Shown here piece after piece: positions 8,079 to 17,248 of a DNA stretch of 64,000 bases (position 1 is the stretch's first letter; each line of letters starts with the position of its first letter). The DNA comes from Nocardia paucivorans NBRC 100373. Its GTDB lineage: Bacteria > Actinomycetota > Actinomycetes > Mycobacteriales > Mycobacteriaceae. The notes beneath the pieces were generated by a model, which was given only the letters and a program-made list of their open reading frames with translations, had not been told where the DNA came from and did not search any database. The position numbers and the translations under genes were made by a program. The stretch covers positions 434,001 to 498,000 of the forward strand of contig NZ_BAGE01000018.1 of assembly GCF_000308675.1 (NCBI RefSeq), read 5' to 3'.

Positions 8079-8480
8079 GTGCCGGAAATCGAGTGGAAAA
8101 CATTGCGTGACAACGCATTTCGAGTTATGCGTCATGCGTATGCCCCATATTCGCGCTTTCCGGTCGGTGCGGCGGCGCTGCGCGCCGATGGTTCGATCGC
8201 GCAGGGCTGCAATGTGGAAAATGTCTCATACGGTTTGGGGCTGTGCGCCGAATGCGTACTCGTCGGTAACCACCAATCGGCCGGCGGTGGACGGTTGCTG
8301 GCGGTCTCGGTGTGCGATTCGCGCGGGGAGATTCTCCTGCCCTGTGGCCGCTGCCGACAAGTGCTCTACGAGTTCGGCGGGGCCGAGCTCCTGGTGGACC
8401 ACCGCAACGGTCCGGTGCGGTTGGGCGGTCTACTGGCCGATGCCTTCGGCCCCGACGACCTGAACGCCGGACGGATCTGA
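8079..8480 (+). CDS. cdd: Cytidine deaminase
   Basis: A 133-residue enzyme that hydrolyses cytidine and deoxycytidine to uridine forms. The zinc-site motifs are present: CNVENVSYGLGLCAEC (first Cys and the proton-shuttle Glu) and LPCGRCRQVL (two Cys ligands), as in tetrameric T-CDA enzymes of this length. GTG 8079 (VPEIEWKTLRDNA) is chosen because it sits 6 bases after a perfect AGGAGG and matches the family N-terminus; the frame extends upstream without support. First gene of a pyrimidine/purine nucleoside salvage series with deoA and add. Confidence 0.95.
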   Translation: MPEIEWKTLRDNAFRVMRHAYAPYSRFPVGAAALRADGSIAQGCNVENVSYGLGLCAECVLVGNHQSAGGGRLLAVSVCDSRGEILLPCGRCRQVLYEFGGAELLVDHRNGPVRLGGLLADAFGPDDLNAGRI

Positions 8481-8555
8481 CCGGCAGCAGACCAGGGTCG
8501 CACCACCGGGCGTTTTCACATCGCAGCCTTGCCGTTCCGCTGTGACACTGGGCGG

Positions 8556-9854
8556 GTGACAGCATTCGACGCGGTATCGGTCATCGCTACGAAACGGGAC
8601 GGCGGACAGCTTTCCGACGCACAAATCGACTGGGTGGTGGATGCCTTCACCCGCGGTGAGGTCGCCGACGAACAAATGTCGGCGCTGGCCATGGCGATCG
8701 TCTGGCGCGGAATGACCCGTCGGGAGATCGCGCGCTGGACCACCGCCATGCTCGGCACCGGCCGCCGGCTGGACTTCACCGATCTGCCGCGCCCCACTGT
8801 GGACAAACATTCCACCGGTGGCGTGGGGGACAAGATCACCCTGCCCCTGGCCCCGCTGGTGGCCGCCTGCGGGGCAGCGGTACCGCAACTGTCCGGCCGC
8901 GGGCTCGGTCACACCGGCGGCACCCTCGACAAACTCGAATCGATACCGGGCTGGCGCGCCGACTTCACCCCGGCCCGGATGCGTGAAATCCTGGCCGACC
9001 CCGCGGTGGGCGCCGTGTGCTGTGCGGCGGGCGCCGACCTGGCACCCGCCGATAAACGGCTCTACGCCCTGCGCGATGTCACCGGCACCGTGGAGTCCCT
9101 GCCGCTCATCGCGAGCTCGATCATGAGCAAGAAGATCGCCGAGGGAACCGCGGCCCTGGCCCTGGATGTGAAGGTCGGCTCCGGGGCCCTGCTGAAAACC
9201 CGGGACGAAGCCCGTGAGCTGGCCACCACCATGGTGGAATTGGGCGCCGACGCGGGTGTGCGCACCGTCGCCCTGCTCACCGATATGTCGACCCCACTGG
9301 GGCGCACGGTCGGCAACGCCCTCGAAGTCGCCGAGGCCGTGGAGGTACTGGCCGGTGGCGGGCCCGCCGATATCGTCGAACTCACCCTCACCCTCGCCCG
9401 GGAGATGGTGGCCCTGGCCGGGCTCGACACCGACCCGGCCGACGCCCTCGCCGACGGTCGGGCCATGGATCATTGGCGCGCCATGATCCGCGCCCAGGGC
9501 GGTGACCCGGATGCCCCACTGCCGCGCGCCACCCACACCGAGACCGTCCGTGCCGAACGCGGCGGCATCCTCACCGGGCTCGACGCCCTCGCCGTCGGTA
9601 CGGCCGCCTGGCGGCTCGGCGCCGGGCGGGCTCGACAGGGCGAAACCGTGCAGGCGGGCGCCGGCATTCACCTGCACGCCGGCCGCGGCGACACCGTCAC
9701 CGCCGGACAACCCCTGCTCACCCTGCACACCGACACTCCGGCCGCATTCCCCCGAGCGCTGGCCGCGCTGGAGGACGCGATCACCATCACCGACGCACCG
9801 GAGGTCCGCCCACCCGGACCGCTCGTCCTCGAACGCGTCGGCGAACGCCGGTAA
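8556..9854 (+). CDS. deoA: Thymidine phosphorylase
   Basis: A 432-residue enzyme that splits thymidine or deoxyuridine with phosphate into base and deoxyribose-1-phosphate. Signatures: TKRDGGQLSDAQIDWVVDAF at the N-terminus, the phosphate/nucleoside loop VDKHSTGGVGDKITLPLAP, and SGRGLGHTGGTLDKLESIPG. The C-terminal PYNP domain (about residues 340-432) is complete. GTG 8556 (VTAFDAVSVIATKRDGG) matches the mycobacterial start. It follows cdd by 75 bp, and deoxyuridine made by Cdd is a substrate of DeoA, so the two act in sequence. Confidence 0.96.
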   Translation: MTAFDAVSVIATKRDGGQLSDAQIDWVVDAFTRGEVADEQMSALAMAIVWRGMTRREIARWTTAMLGTGRRLDFTDLPRPTVDKHSTGGVGDKITLPLAPLVAACGAAVPQLSGRGLGHTGGTLDKLESIPGWRADFTPARMREILADPAVGAVCCAAGADLAPADKRLYALRDVTGTVESLPLIASSIMSKKIAEGTAALALDVKVGSGALLKTRDEARELATTMVELGADAGVRTVALLTDMSTPLGRTVGNALEVAEAVEVLAGGGPADIVELTLTLAREMVALAGLDTDPADALADGRAMDHWRAMIRAQGGDPDAPLPRATHTETVRAERGGILTGLDALAVGTAAWRLGAGRARQGETVQAGAGIHLHAGRGDTVTAGQPLLTLHTDTPAAFPRALAALEDAITITDAPEVRPPGPLVLERVGERR

Positions 9855-10013
9855 CCGCACGGTCGAACCGACCACCGGCGGATACGCCCATCGGCCACCA
9901 CGTGCGGGAAGGCGAGCAAACCGTGGGGGAACAAGGTGAACACCCGACGACCATTCGCGGTGAAGTATGCCGACTCACCTACCGAACCGGGAACGGACGA
10001 CTACCGTCGTGGC

Positions 10014-11111
10014 ATGACTGGACCGATGCCGTTGAACCTCGCCTCGATCCGCCAAGCACCGAAGGCGCTCCTACACGACCATCTGGACGGCGGGCTCAGA
10101 CCCGCCACCGTGTTGGAACTGGCCGAGGACTGCGGTTACGACGGATTGCCCGCCGCCGATGCCGAAACACTGGCCAACTGGTTCCGGGAGGCGGCCGACA
10201 GCGGGTCCCTGGTGCGCTACCTGGAAACCTTCGAGCACACCGTCGCCGTTATGCAGACCGCGGACGGGCTGCGTCGGGTGGCCCGCGAATGTGCGGAGGA
10301 CCTGGCCGCCGACGGTGTCGTCTACGCCGAGATCCGATTCGCCCCGGAGCAACACCTGGAACGGGGACTCACCCTCGACGAGGTGGTGGAACACACCCTG
10401 TCCGGTTTCCGGCAGGGCGAACAGCTGGCGGCCGAATCCGGGCGGCCGATCGTGGTGCGCTGCCTGTTGACCGCCATGCGGCACGCCGCGCGCTCTCGAG
10501 AAATCGCCGAACTCGCGGTGCGCTGGCGCGACCAGGGTGTTTGCGGATTCGATATCGCCGGCGCCGAAGCCGGATACCCGCCCACCCGACACTTGGACGC
10601 CTTCGAATATCTGCGGGCCAACCACGCCCACTTCACCATCCACGCCGGTGAGGCGTTCGGGCTGCCGTCCATCCACGAAGCGCTCGCCTTCTGCGGTAGC
10701 GATCGACTCGGGCACGGGGTACGGATCACCGACGATATCGACGTCCCGGACGCGATCGAGGACGCCAGATTGGGGGTGGTCGCCAACTATGTCCGGGACA
10801 AGCGGGTACCGCTGGAACTGTGCCCCTCGTCCAATGTGCAGACGGGCGCTGTCCCTTCACTGGACAAGCACCCCTTCGACCTACTGGCCCGACTGCGGTT
10901 CCGGGTCACCGTCAATACCGACAACCGGCTGATGAGCGACACCAGTATGAGTCTGGAGATGCTGAAACTGGTGCAGACGTTCGGCTACGGATGGAGCGAC
11001 CTGGAACGGTTCACCATCAACGCCATGAAATCGGCGTTCATCCCGTTCCCGGAACGCCTGCGCATCATCGACGACATCATCAAACCCGGTTACGCCGTGT
11101 TGTTGGGTTGA
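10014..11111 (+). CDS. add: Adenosine deaminase
   Basis: A 365-residue amidohydrolase-fold enzyme converting adenosine to inosine. Zinc and catalytic residues are visible: the [10 protein letters not shown] pair of histidines, [14 protein letters not shown] (His and catalytic Glu), DRLGHGVRI, and [13 protein letters not shown] with the zinc-binding Asp. ATG 10014 ([19 protein letters not shown]) fits the family; 26 more codons upstream are open but unlike family members. The inosine made can be split by the purine nucleoside phosphorylase at 17249-18055. A 160-bp gap separates it from deoA, so it may have its own promoter. Confidence 0.96.
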   Translation: MTGPMPLNLASIRQAPKALLHDHLDGGLRPATVLELAEDCGYDGLPAADAETLANWFREAADSGSLVRYLETFEHTVAVMQTADGLRRVARECAEDLAADGVVYAEIRFAPEQHLERGLTLDEVVEHTLSGFRQGEQLAAESGRPIVVRCLLTAMRHAARSREIAELAVRWRDQGVCGFDIAGAEAGYPPTRHLDAFEYLRANHAHFTIHAGEAFGLPSIHEALAFCGSDRLGHGVRITDDIDVPDAIEDARLGVVANYVRDKRVPLELCPSSNVQTGAVPSLDKHPFDLLARLRFRVTVNTDNRLMSDTSMSLEMLKLVQTFGYGWSDLERFTINAMKSAFIPFPERLRIIDDIIKPGYAVLLG

Positions 11112-11204
11112 GCCGCGTTCTCGTGCGGCGTTCTCGTGTGGCTGGTGCGCAACACCCTCGTGCCACGGCACCGGGACTCGCGGTGACAGGTGCCGAGCAC
11201 GAAA

Positions 11205-11226
11205 CGGGTCGCGCCGGCGCGACCCG
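11205..11226. terminator. Bidirectional terminator between add and the Rv3311-like gene
   Basis: A 22-bp palindrome with CGGGTCGCGC and its complement around a CG centre lies between the convergent genes ending at 11111 (plus) and 11261 (minus), so it can serve both. Confidence 0.7.
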
Positions 11227-11260
11227 CACGGAGACGGTTTCGGGAGAGGGCCGGTGATGG

Positions 11261-12535
11261 TTACTGGGGGGACAGTTTGGATTCGAAGTAGCGTTCCAGT
11301 TCCCGCCAGGCCTCGGCCTCGGCGGTGAAAGGCGGATTGGGGGCCAGCCGGGTGGGATCGGGATTCAGCAGGTAGGAGACATACCAGCCCAGGGGCGTGG
11401 ACTTGGCGAGCGCCTGTTCGACCGTATCGTCCCCGGCGTAGTCGGCGGCATCGGTGAACAGCTCCACCGCCAGATCCAGCTGCTCCACATCCACCGCTTC
11501 GGGGCCGGCGGCCAGGTCGTCGGCCAGACCGGGCAGAACGTAGATGTTCTCGTCGGTGACCTCCACCTCCAGGGAGCCGTCGATGGCAGCGGTCTGCACC
11601 TCGGCGTAGGTACTCACCCGGGACAGGTCGTGGTCGTGATCATCGGCCAGGTAGCGGGCCAATGCCCGTTCGGAACCGAACACCAGGATCGAGCCCTTGG
11701 AACCGAGGAAGATCGGTTCGTCGTCGAGATAACAGCGCAGGGTGAAATAGGTCGCGCCCGATGCGACGATCTTGATCGGGTCGATGCCTACCTCGTCCCA
11801 GAACGTCAGCTCCTCGTCGTCCTCGTCGTCGCCGTCCTCCTCGCCGGTTTCGTCCTCGTCGTCTTCGTCGAGATCGACCGGCTCGAAGTCCTCGGTGTCG
11901 GTATCGGCGTCCTCGGCATCGACGATGTTCTCCTCGGCGGCGAGCAACTCGGCCTCGGCGATCGCGACCGCCTCGGAATCCACTTCCGGAGTGCGGACCA
12001 CCGAATCAATGGCGTCGAGTACATCGTCCCAGTCCTTGGCCACCGCGGCGCCGATCTGGTGCCACAGCTCCATGCCCTCGCGTCCGGCGAAGGAACGCAC
12101 ACCGCCGGCCAGCGCGCCGAGCACCGGATGCGATCCGAAGAACTTGGTCACCGTATCGAGCTCGCACACCTCGCCGATATTGCGAACCATGGTGAGGGTG
12201 TCCTCGAGCTCGGCGACGGAATCCACATCCGGATCGCCCGCGACCAGTTCGGGAACACCGACCAGGTCGTAGGAATGCTCGGCCTCCGGTTCCAACTCCG
12301 CCGCCGATAGCCCCGCCACGATCTTCCATGCGGGATGATCGACCAGATCGTTGTCGTTGTCGGTCCGGATGAAGGCGGCCAGCTCCGCTACGGATTCGAA
12401 ACCGTAGAGAGCGTCCTCATTACCCAGGAACGCCTCCCACTCGTCGTCGCCGTCACGCCAGCGCGGTGCCCACAGGGTGACCAGATCGCCGTCGGTGAGA
12501 CAGAGCTCGATCGGGACGATGTCTCCAGAAGCCAT
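11261..12535 (-). CDS. Conserved acidic protein, Rv3311-like
   Basis: A 424-residue soluble protein in the place of M. tuberculosis Rv3311, whose orthologues sometimes carry the label primosomal protein without proof. Two similar halves are visible. The N-terminal part (about 1-185) and the C-terminal part (about 260-424) both begin with a beta-rich stretch handling LWAPRW/FTLRCYLDDEP and then an ALYGFESVAELAAFI or ALARYLAD helix. They are joined by a strongly acidic linker (DEDDEDETGEEDGDDEDDEE). No catalytic motif is recognised. It is convergent with add and upstream of the type VII-like cassette in reading direction's lower side, separated by 34 bp from the next minus-strand gene, which may place it in that transcript. 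Confidence 0.85.
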   Translation of the reverse strand: MASGDIVPIELCLTDGDLVTLWAPRWRDGDDEWEAFLGNEDALYGFESVAELAAFIRTDNDNDLVDHPAWKIVAGLSAAELEPEAEHSYDLVGVPELVAGDPDVDSVAELEDTLTMVRNIGEVCELDTVTKFFGSHPVLGALAGGVRSFAGREGMELWHQIGAAVAKDWDDVLDAIDSVVRTPEVDSEAVAIAEAELLAAEENIVDAEDADTDTEDFEPVDLDEDDEDETGEEDGDDEDDEELTFWDEVGIDPIKIVASGATYFTLRCYLDDEPIFLGSKGSILVFGSERALARYLADDHDHDLSRVSTYAEVQTAAIDGSLEVEVTDENIYVLPGLADDLAAGPEAVDVEQLDLAVELFTDAADYAGDDTVEQALAKSTPLGWYVSYLLNPDPTRLAPNPPFTAEAEAWRELERYFESKLSPQ

Positions 12536-12568
12536 GTGCGGAAGCCTATCGAGCTTCCGGCTCAGGCA

Positions 12569-12907
12569 CTATCCGGAGGCCCCCGATATTCCCGTGGCGT
12601 CCTGCGGTTCCGGGGCGAATGACTCGTTCAGAGCCGCAATAACGTTCGACCGCTGATTTCCCGCGTCCTCGGCGGCCTGCCGACAGGCCCAGATGATCAG
12701 TTGGGACACCTCGGCCGGCGGAAGCGATGTCACCGACTCGGACAGGTGCAGAGCCGTCAGGGCTCCGTTGTCGTCCACCTCCACCGAAACCAGGCCGTCT
12801 TCGGTGGAGAACCGTCCACGCACCTGCTTCAGGCCGTACAGCGCCGCTTCCAGCGCCTCCAGTTTCCTGGTGGCGCCTGCCACCAGGGCATCCATTTCCG
12901 CACTCAT
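12569..12907 (-). CDS. YbaB/EbfC-like small protein
   Basis: A 112-residue protein with a heptad-rich first helix (MDALVAGATRKLEALEAALYGLKQVRG), a central beta hairpin (GLVSVEVDDNGALTALHLSES) and a second helix (PPAEVSQLIIWACRQAAEDA). This is the YbaB/EbfC nucleoid-associated fold. In nocardiae such proteins are common next to type VII secretion-type genes. ATG 12907 has a purine-rich site upstream (AAAGGACACAAC). It lies 76 bp after the preceding gene of the cassette. Whether it binds DNA or acts as a chaperone for the exported proteins is open. Confidence 0.75.
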   Translation of the reverse strand: MSAEMDALVAGATRKLEALEAALYGLKQVRGRFSTEDGLVSVEVDDNGALTALHLSESVTSLPPAEVSQLIIWACRQAAEDAGNQRSNVIAALNESFAPEPQDATGISGASG

Positions 12908-12983
12908 GCTGTTGTGTCCTTTCGTGGCATGAGCGAGCGCCCTGCGTGGTCACGCTCCGCCACCACTTGCCGGTTTCGGCCGC

Positions 12984-13334
12984 TCATACGGGCCTCATCC
13001 AGCTCGTCGGGCCGGTATCGGCGTCATCGATGCGGTCCAGTTCGTCCACCGCCTGCTGCCGGGTGGGCAGCCCGAGGCCGTCGAGGACCTCGTTCGGCAT
13101 ACCGGCTTCGGCCAGGATCTCCCGCCGTCGGGCCTTGGCCGCGATGGTGGAGCGCCGGGTGAGTCGAAGGATCTCGTCGGCCAGTGCCTGTGCGCCGTAG
13201 CGGTATTCGCTGCGCTCGAATTTGATCTCCACCGGCATGCCCTGGTCGGTGGCCCGGACGGTGATGGTGCCGGATCGGTTCGTGCTGGTGGATACCGTCA
13301 CATTGGGTATCTGCGGGGATTGCTGTTCGCTCAT
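12984..13334 (-). CDS. Small Esp-cassette protein, function unknown
   Basis: A 116-residue protein. The N-terminal half is beta-rich (VTVSTSTNRSGTITVRATDQ, then PVEIKFERSEYRYGAQ); the C-terminal half is helical and charged (ALADEILRLTRRSTIAAKARRREILAEAG). The layout resembles small YbaB/EspH-like proteins that accompany ESX substrates, but no firm family is recognised. It starts inside the NlpC/P60 stop (ATGA overlap of 4 bases), so translation is coupled to that gene. It ends 76 bp before the YbaB-like gene. Confidence 0.75.
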   Translation of the reverse strand: MSEQQSPQIPNVTVSTSTNRSGTITVRATDQGMPVEIKFERSEYRYGAQALADEILRLTRRSTIAAKARRREILAEAGMPNEVLDGLGLPTRQQAVDELDRIDDADTGPTSWMRPV

Positions 13335-14434
13335 GAGGTGGGCCTGTAGAAACCGTAGAATTCCATACCGCAGTTCTCCGTTCGAATTGCGCCGACCTGG
13401 ACCGGATCACCGGCCTCGACCATCTGTCCGTTACCGACCACCATGGCGACATGCCCGTCCCACACCACCAGATCACCGGGCATCAGATCGCCCGCGGATA
13501 CCGGGGTGGCGCCATTGGCCTGTTCGTGGGCCAGCCGGGGGAGTTCGACACCGGCCTCGCCGTACGCCCATTTGGTGAGCCCGCTACAGTCCAGCCCCAC
13601 GCCCGGAGTGTTACCGCCCCAGACATAGGGAGTGCCGACCGCGCTCAGCGCCGCCTTCACCGCGGTGGCCGCCTTCTGGTTCGGCGCCTCCACCACGCTC
13701 CCGTCCGGCAGGGTGATCTTCACCCCGTTGCCGTCGCTGCCCTGGTTCGTGGCACCGGCGGAGGTGCTCGTCTTGCCGAGGATTCCCTTCGAGGTGCTGT
13801 TGCTCAGGCTCGGGCTGCTCATCGCGGAGCTCATCAGCGAACCGGCCGTGCTCGCGATACCCGAAACCCCCGATACCGCCTGCGAGATGGCCTGTGGGGC
13901 CACCGCTGCGGTATTCGCCGCCGTCGGGGTCGGCGGAGGTGGGGTCAACTCCTGCATCGAGGCGGTCTGGGTCTGTAGTTCGCCCTGTACCCGGCCCACC
14001 ACGTTCAGCGCCTGGCCGAGATGGTCGATGGCCGAGCCCACCAGCATGCTCAGCCCGGCGGGGGTCCCCAGGGTGGGTGCGAGCGAGGTCGCGGTGTTCA
14101 CGAACGACTGGGCGATGGTGGTCAGTTCCTTCTGCCCGGTCTCCACATGGGTCGCGGCCTGAGCGACCACCGTCGCCATCTCGTTACCGCGGTCGGAAAT
14201 GGTGGCCGCCGTGGTCTGTACCCGCAACGCCTTCGAGGTGGCGGCGTCGGCGCCCTGACCATCCCAGGCGGTGTTCATCTGGTTGATACTCGCCCGGCCC
14301 AACGCGTGCACCTGGTCGATGGCGGTGGAAGCCGAACGCAGCGCGTTGCCGGCACCGTCGGCGGGCAGGACGCCGGTGCCGAAACTGGCCAGCAGATCGA
14401 ATATCGGTTTCGCGATGGCGTTGATGTCGATCAC
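13331..14434 (-). CDS. NlpC/P60 peptidoglycan hydrolase with N-terminal WXG-like helical domain
   Basis: A 367-residue protein. Residues 1-150 are a long helical domain with a WDG turn ([13 protein letters not shown]), like WXG100/Esp proteins exported by type VII secretion. Residues 150-250 are a Pro/Ser/Ala-rich linker. Residues 250-367 form an NlpC/P60 (C40) domain with the catalytic Cys near 283 in [13 protein letters not shown] and His near 328 in [10 protein letters not shown]. There is no signal peptide, which fits type VII export. GTG 14434 follows AGGAG and lies 4 bases after the EspC-like gene. Likely role: cutting D-glutamyl-meso-DAP stem peptides in its own or a rival's wall. Confidence 0.88.
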   Translation of the reverse strand: MIDINAIAKPIFDLLASFGTGVLPADGAGNALRSASTAIDQVHALGRASINQMNTAWDGQGADAATSKALRVQTTAATISDRGNEMATVVAQAATHVETGQKELTTIAQSFVNTATSLAPTLGTPAGLSMLVGSAIDHLGQALNVVGRVQGELQTQTASMQELTPPPPTPTAANTAAVAPQAISQAVSGVSGIASTAGSLMSSAMSSPSLSNSTSKGILGKTSTSAGATNQGSDGNGVKITLPDGSVVEAPNQKAATAVKAALSAVGTPYVWGGNTPGVGLDCSGLTKWAYGEAGVELPRLAHEQANGATPVSAGDLMPGDLVVWDGHVAMVVGNGQMVEAGDPVQVGAIRTENCGMEFYGFYRPTS

Positions 14435-14438
14435 GAGA

Positions 14439-14753
14439 TCACTCCTGCGCCGCGCTGCGCAGCGCGGCGGCATTGTTCAGGTCGGCCTCCCCGTAGCTCA
14501 CCGCGGAACCGATCGCCGCGCCGCTCATGGTGCCCAATACGGCGGACAGCTGCCCGATGGTTGCGATATGACCGGCGTGCGCGGCCGCGTACGCCGCCAG
14601 GAAATCACCTCCGATCAGACCGAAGATCGGCCCCAGCGCTGCGGGCGCGGCGATCGCCGCGTCGGCGCCGGCCGCGGCGAGCTCACCGGCCATCACCTGA
14701 GCGGTCGCACCGTAGGCGGCGATACCCTCGGCGTCGGCTGAGATGTTCACCAT
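14439..14753 (-). CDS. EspC-like type VII secretion-associated protein
   Basis: A 104-residue all-helical, Ala/Gly-rich protein of the EspC/DUF2580 type ([20 protein letters not shown], two long helices with a Gly turn near [15 protein letters not shown]). Such proteins are small WXG-like partners of larger Esp substrates. No signal peptide. ATG 14753 is preceded by GGGGGAAG at good spacing. It is the first gene of the four-gene cassette and probably pairs with the N-terminal domain of the NlpC/P60 protein encoded 4 bases downstream. Confidence 0.75.
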   Translation of the reverse strand: MVNISADAEGIAAYGATAQVMAGELAAAGADAAIAAPAALGPIFGLIGGDFLAAYAAAHAGHIATIGQLSAVLGTMSGAAIGSAVSYGEADLNNAAALRSAAQE

Positions 14754-14877
14754 CAGACTTCCCCCATCGACTTCGTTTCCCGGGCAGAGTATGTCATCTA
14801 CTCGATTGGACGCGCAGACAACCCGAACGGTTCCGGTTCGACGACAATTTCCGAACCCGACGCGTACGGCGGCGAAT

Positions 14878-14911
14878 ATGTTCCGATGTTCCGATGTTCC
14901 GATATGTTCCG
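14878..14911. repeat. Four copies of the 8-mer ATGTTCCG
   Basis: ATGTTCCG occurs at 14878, 14886 and 14894 head to tail and again at 14904 after a 2-bp AT insert. It lies between the divergent EspC-like gene (start 14753) and upp (start 15050). It could be a tandem operator or simple slippage product. Confidence 0.7.
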
Positions 14912-15049
14912 ACCCTAGCGGCCCTCGCCCGTCACCGTGTCCTCGACCGGGCCCGGCCTACGCGGTCGCGGTGCGCCCGCCTCCCGGTGACGCGTGGAGC
15001 ACGCGCGCATGGCCGGGCCCCGGGCGCACGGACGCATATCGTTCCTTTC

Positions 15050-15673
15050 ATGCACACGCATATCGTCGACCATCCGCTCACCGCGAGTCTGCTCACCATC
15101 ATGCGGGACGAGCGGACGCCGGACCACGCCTTCCGCGCGGCGCTGAAGGACCTCTCGGGCCTGCTGATCTACGAGGCGCTGCGGGACGCACCGGCGGAAC
15201 GGTTCGATATCGTCACCCCGGTCGCGCCGACCGAAGGCATTCGGCTGGCCCGACCTCCGCTGCTGGTTCCGGTACTGCGCGCCGGGCTCGGCATGGTGGA
15301 GGCCGCCGCGACCCTGATACCGCGCGCTCATATGGGTTTTGTCGGGCTCGCCCGGGACGAGAGGACCCACCGGCCCACCCCGTACATGGAATCACTACCC
15401 GAGAACCTTTCCGACACACCGGTTTTCGTCCTGGATCCGATGTTGGCCACCGGCGGGTCGATGCTGCATACGCTGAAGCTTCTGGTGGCGCGTGGGGCGC
15501 GGGAGATCACCGCGGTATGCGCGGTATCCGCCCCCGAAGGGGTCGCGGCGCTCGAGGCGTCCGGGCTGCCGGTCCGATTGGTCACCGCGGCCGTGGACGA
15601 GGGATTGAACGAGAACGCCTTCATCGTGCCCGGATTGGGGGATGCGGGAGACCGTCAATTCGGTTGTGTGTGA
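15050..15673 (+). CDS. upp: Uracil phosphoribosyltransferase
   Basis: A 207-residue enzyme making UMP from uracil and PRPP. Signatures: [18 protein letters not shown] at the N-terminus, [15 protein letters not shown], the PRPP loop [12 protein letters not shown], and the uracil-binding end [19 protein letters not shown] 15050 matches family members, though no clear ribosome site is seen. The normal short tail is here GCV and the TGA lies inside the first unit of a 15-bp tandem repeat. Uracil released by DeoA can enter this reaction, so it belongs to the same salvage set as cdd and deoA. Confidence 0.96.
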   Translation: MHTHIVDHPLTASLLTIMRDERTPDHAFRAALKDLSGLLIYEALRDAPAERFDIVTPVAPTEGIRLARPPLLVPVLRAGLGMVEAAATLIPRAHMGFVGLARDERTHRPTPYMESLPENLSDTPVFVLDPMLATGGSMLHTLKLLVARGAREITAVCAVSAPEGVAALEASGLPVRLVTAAVDEGLNENAFIVPGLGDAGDRQFGCV

Positions 15674-15720
15674 GTCGGTTGTGTGTGAGTCGGTTGTGTG
15701 TGAGTCGGTTGTGTGTGTGA
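15661..15720 (+). repeat. Four tandem 15-bp units spanning the upp stop codon
   Basis: CGGTTGTGTGTGAGT is repeated at 15661, 15676 and 15691, with a fourth copy at 15706 changed at its end. The first unit holds the upp TGA (15671-15673). Since 15 is a multiple of 3, each copy brings the same in-frame TGA. Confidence 0.95.
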
Positions 15721-15732
15721 GCCGGCCGCACC

Positions 15733-17232
15733 TCAGGTGGCGAGAGTCCGGCAGTATTCGCTCAACCGGGAAAGCCGTTCCGCCGCCAGGGATTCGGCCG
15801 TTTCCAGTGCGGCGCGCCCGGCCACCGGCTGCACCACTTCCAAATAGCACTTGAGCTTGGGTTCGGTCCCGGAGGGCCGGATGACGAGGCGGATACCGGA
15901 GCCGGTGAAAACCAGCGCGTCGGTGCGCATTCGGCCCCGGACGGTGGACAGGTCGACGCATTCGACCGGGGTCCCGGCCAGTTCGCGCGGTGGCGCCTCG
16001 CGCAGCCGCCGCAACAACTCCGCGGCGGCGGAAGGGGCCGGAAGCCGCAGCGAGACCTGATCGCCGGCGTGCACTCCGAACTCCACGGCGTAGTCGTCGA
16101 GCCGGTCGGCCGGCGTACGACTCTCGGCCTTCAACCGGGCCACCAGGTCCGCCGCCAACACCGCGGTTGAGATACCGTCCTTGTCCCGTACCGCCGCCGG
16201 GTCCACACAGTGGCCGATCGCCTCCTCATAGGCGTAGACCAACCCCTCGCCCGCTCTGGTGAGCCATTTGAAACCGGTCAGGGTTTCGGCGTAGCGGGCA
16301 CCGCGGGCCGCGGCCAGGCGCGACAGCAGGCGCGAGGACACGATGGTGGTGGCGACCAGAGAATTCGGCGGCGCGGTGCGCAGCACGGCATCGGCCAACA
16401 GCACCCCGGTCTCGTCGCCGCGCAGCATGCGCGGGCCGGCCGGGGTGCGGATACCGATGGCGCAGCGGTCGGCATCCGGGTCCAGGGCCACGGCCAGGTC
16501 GGCGTCCACCCGTTGTGCCAGTGCCAGCAGCCGATCGGTGGCCCCGGGCTCCTCCGGGTTCGGAAACGCGACGGTCGGGAAATCGGGGTCGGGGGCGAAC
16601 TGATCCTCCACCACGTGGATATCGGTGAACCCGGCGGCGGTGAGCGCCCGCACCGCGGTCTCCCCACCCACACCGTGCAGGGGAGTGAGGGCGATACGGA
16701 TATCGGCTCGTGCGCCTGTGCCGCCGATCCGTTCCGGCACCCCCGCCACCCGCTCCAGATAGCGGGACAGGATCTCGGCGCCCGACGGCGGTACCGGGCG
16801 TCGCGGAATCGGCTCGACGACCTGCGCGATCCGCTGTTCGATCTCGGTATCGGCCGGGGCGATCAACTGCGCGCCGCCATCCAGATACACCTTGTACCCG
16901 TTATCGGAGGCCGGGTTGTGCGAGGCCGTGATCTGCACCCCGGCCACCGCGCCCAGTTCCCGGACCGCGAAGGCCGTCACCGGGGTGGGCAACGGGTCCG
17001 GCAGTCGCGTCACCGCGAACCCCGCGGCGCCGAATACCTCCGCCGTCACCTCGGCGAACTCGGCGGAACCGTGTCGGGCATCCCGGCCGACCACCACTCG
17101 ACCGCCGCCCAGGCAGCGATTGCCGAGCCATGCGGCCAGACCGGCGGTGGCGCGGGCCACGGTGGTCTCGTTCATCCCGTCCGGCCCCGGGGCCAGGGGT
17201 CCCCGCAGACCGGCGGTGCCGAATCTCAACAT
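15733..17232 (-). CDS. pmmB: Phosphomannomutase/phosphoglucomutase (alpha-D-phosphohexomutase)
   Basis: A 499-residue enzyme moving phosphate between C6 and C1 of hexose phosphates. Seen: active serine in ITASHNPASDNGYKVY, metal loop DPDADRCAIG, sugar loop GDETGVLLAD with YAYEEAIGHCVDP, and phosphate loop RPSGTEPKLKCY. Mycobacterial PmmB has roughly 40-50 residues before the FGTAGLRG motif; here ATG 17232 gives MLRFGTAGLRG at once, and the purine phosphorylase gene ends only 16 bp upstream, leaving no room for the usual N-terminus. Same operon as the upstream phosphorylase; ribose/deoxyribose-phosphate mutation is a possible linked role. Confidence 0.92.
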   Translation of the reverse strand: MLRFGTAGLRGPLAPGPDGMNETTVARATAGLAAWLGNRCLGGGRVVVGRDARHGSAEFAEVTAEVFGAAGFAVTRLPDPLPTPVTAFAVRELGAVAGVQITASHNPASDNGYKVYLDGGAQLIAPADTEIEQRIAQVVEPIPRRPVPPSGAEILSRYLERVAGVPERIGGTGARADIRIALTPLHGVGGETAVRALTAAGFTDIHVVEDQFAPDPDFPTVAFPNPEEPGATDRLLALAQRVDADLAVALDPDADRCAIGIRTPAGPRMLRGDETGVLLADAVLRTAPPNSLVATTIVSSRLLSRLAAARGARYAETLTGFKWLTRAGEGLVYAYEEAIGHCVDPAAVRDKDGISTAVLAADLVARLKAESRTPADRLDDYAVEFGVHAGDQVSLRLPAPSAAAELLRRLREAPPRELAGTPVECVDLSTVRGRMRTDALVFTGSGIRLVIRPSGTEPKLKCYLEVVQPVAGRAALETAESLAAERLSRLSEYCRTLAT

Positions 17233-17248
17233 TCGCGTCGCACCGCCG

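Noticed and set aside
15661..15720. CRISPR array
   Set aside because: Units are 15 bp, directly adjacent and without spacers.
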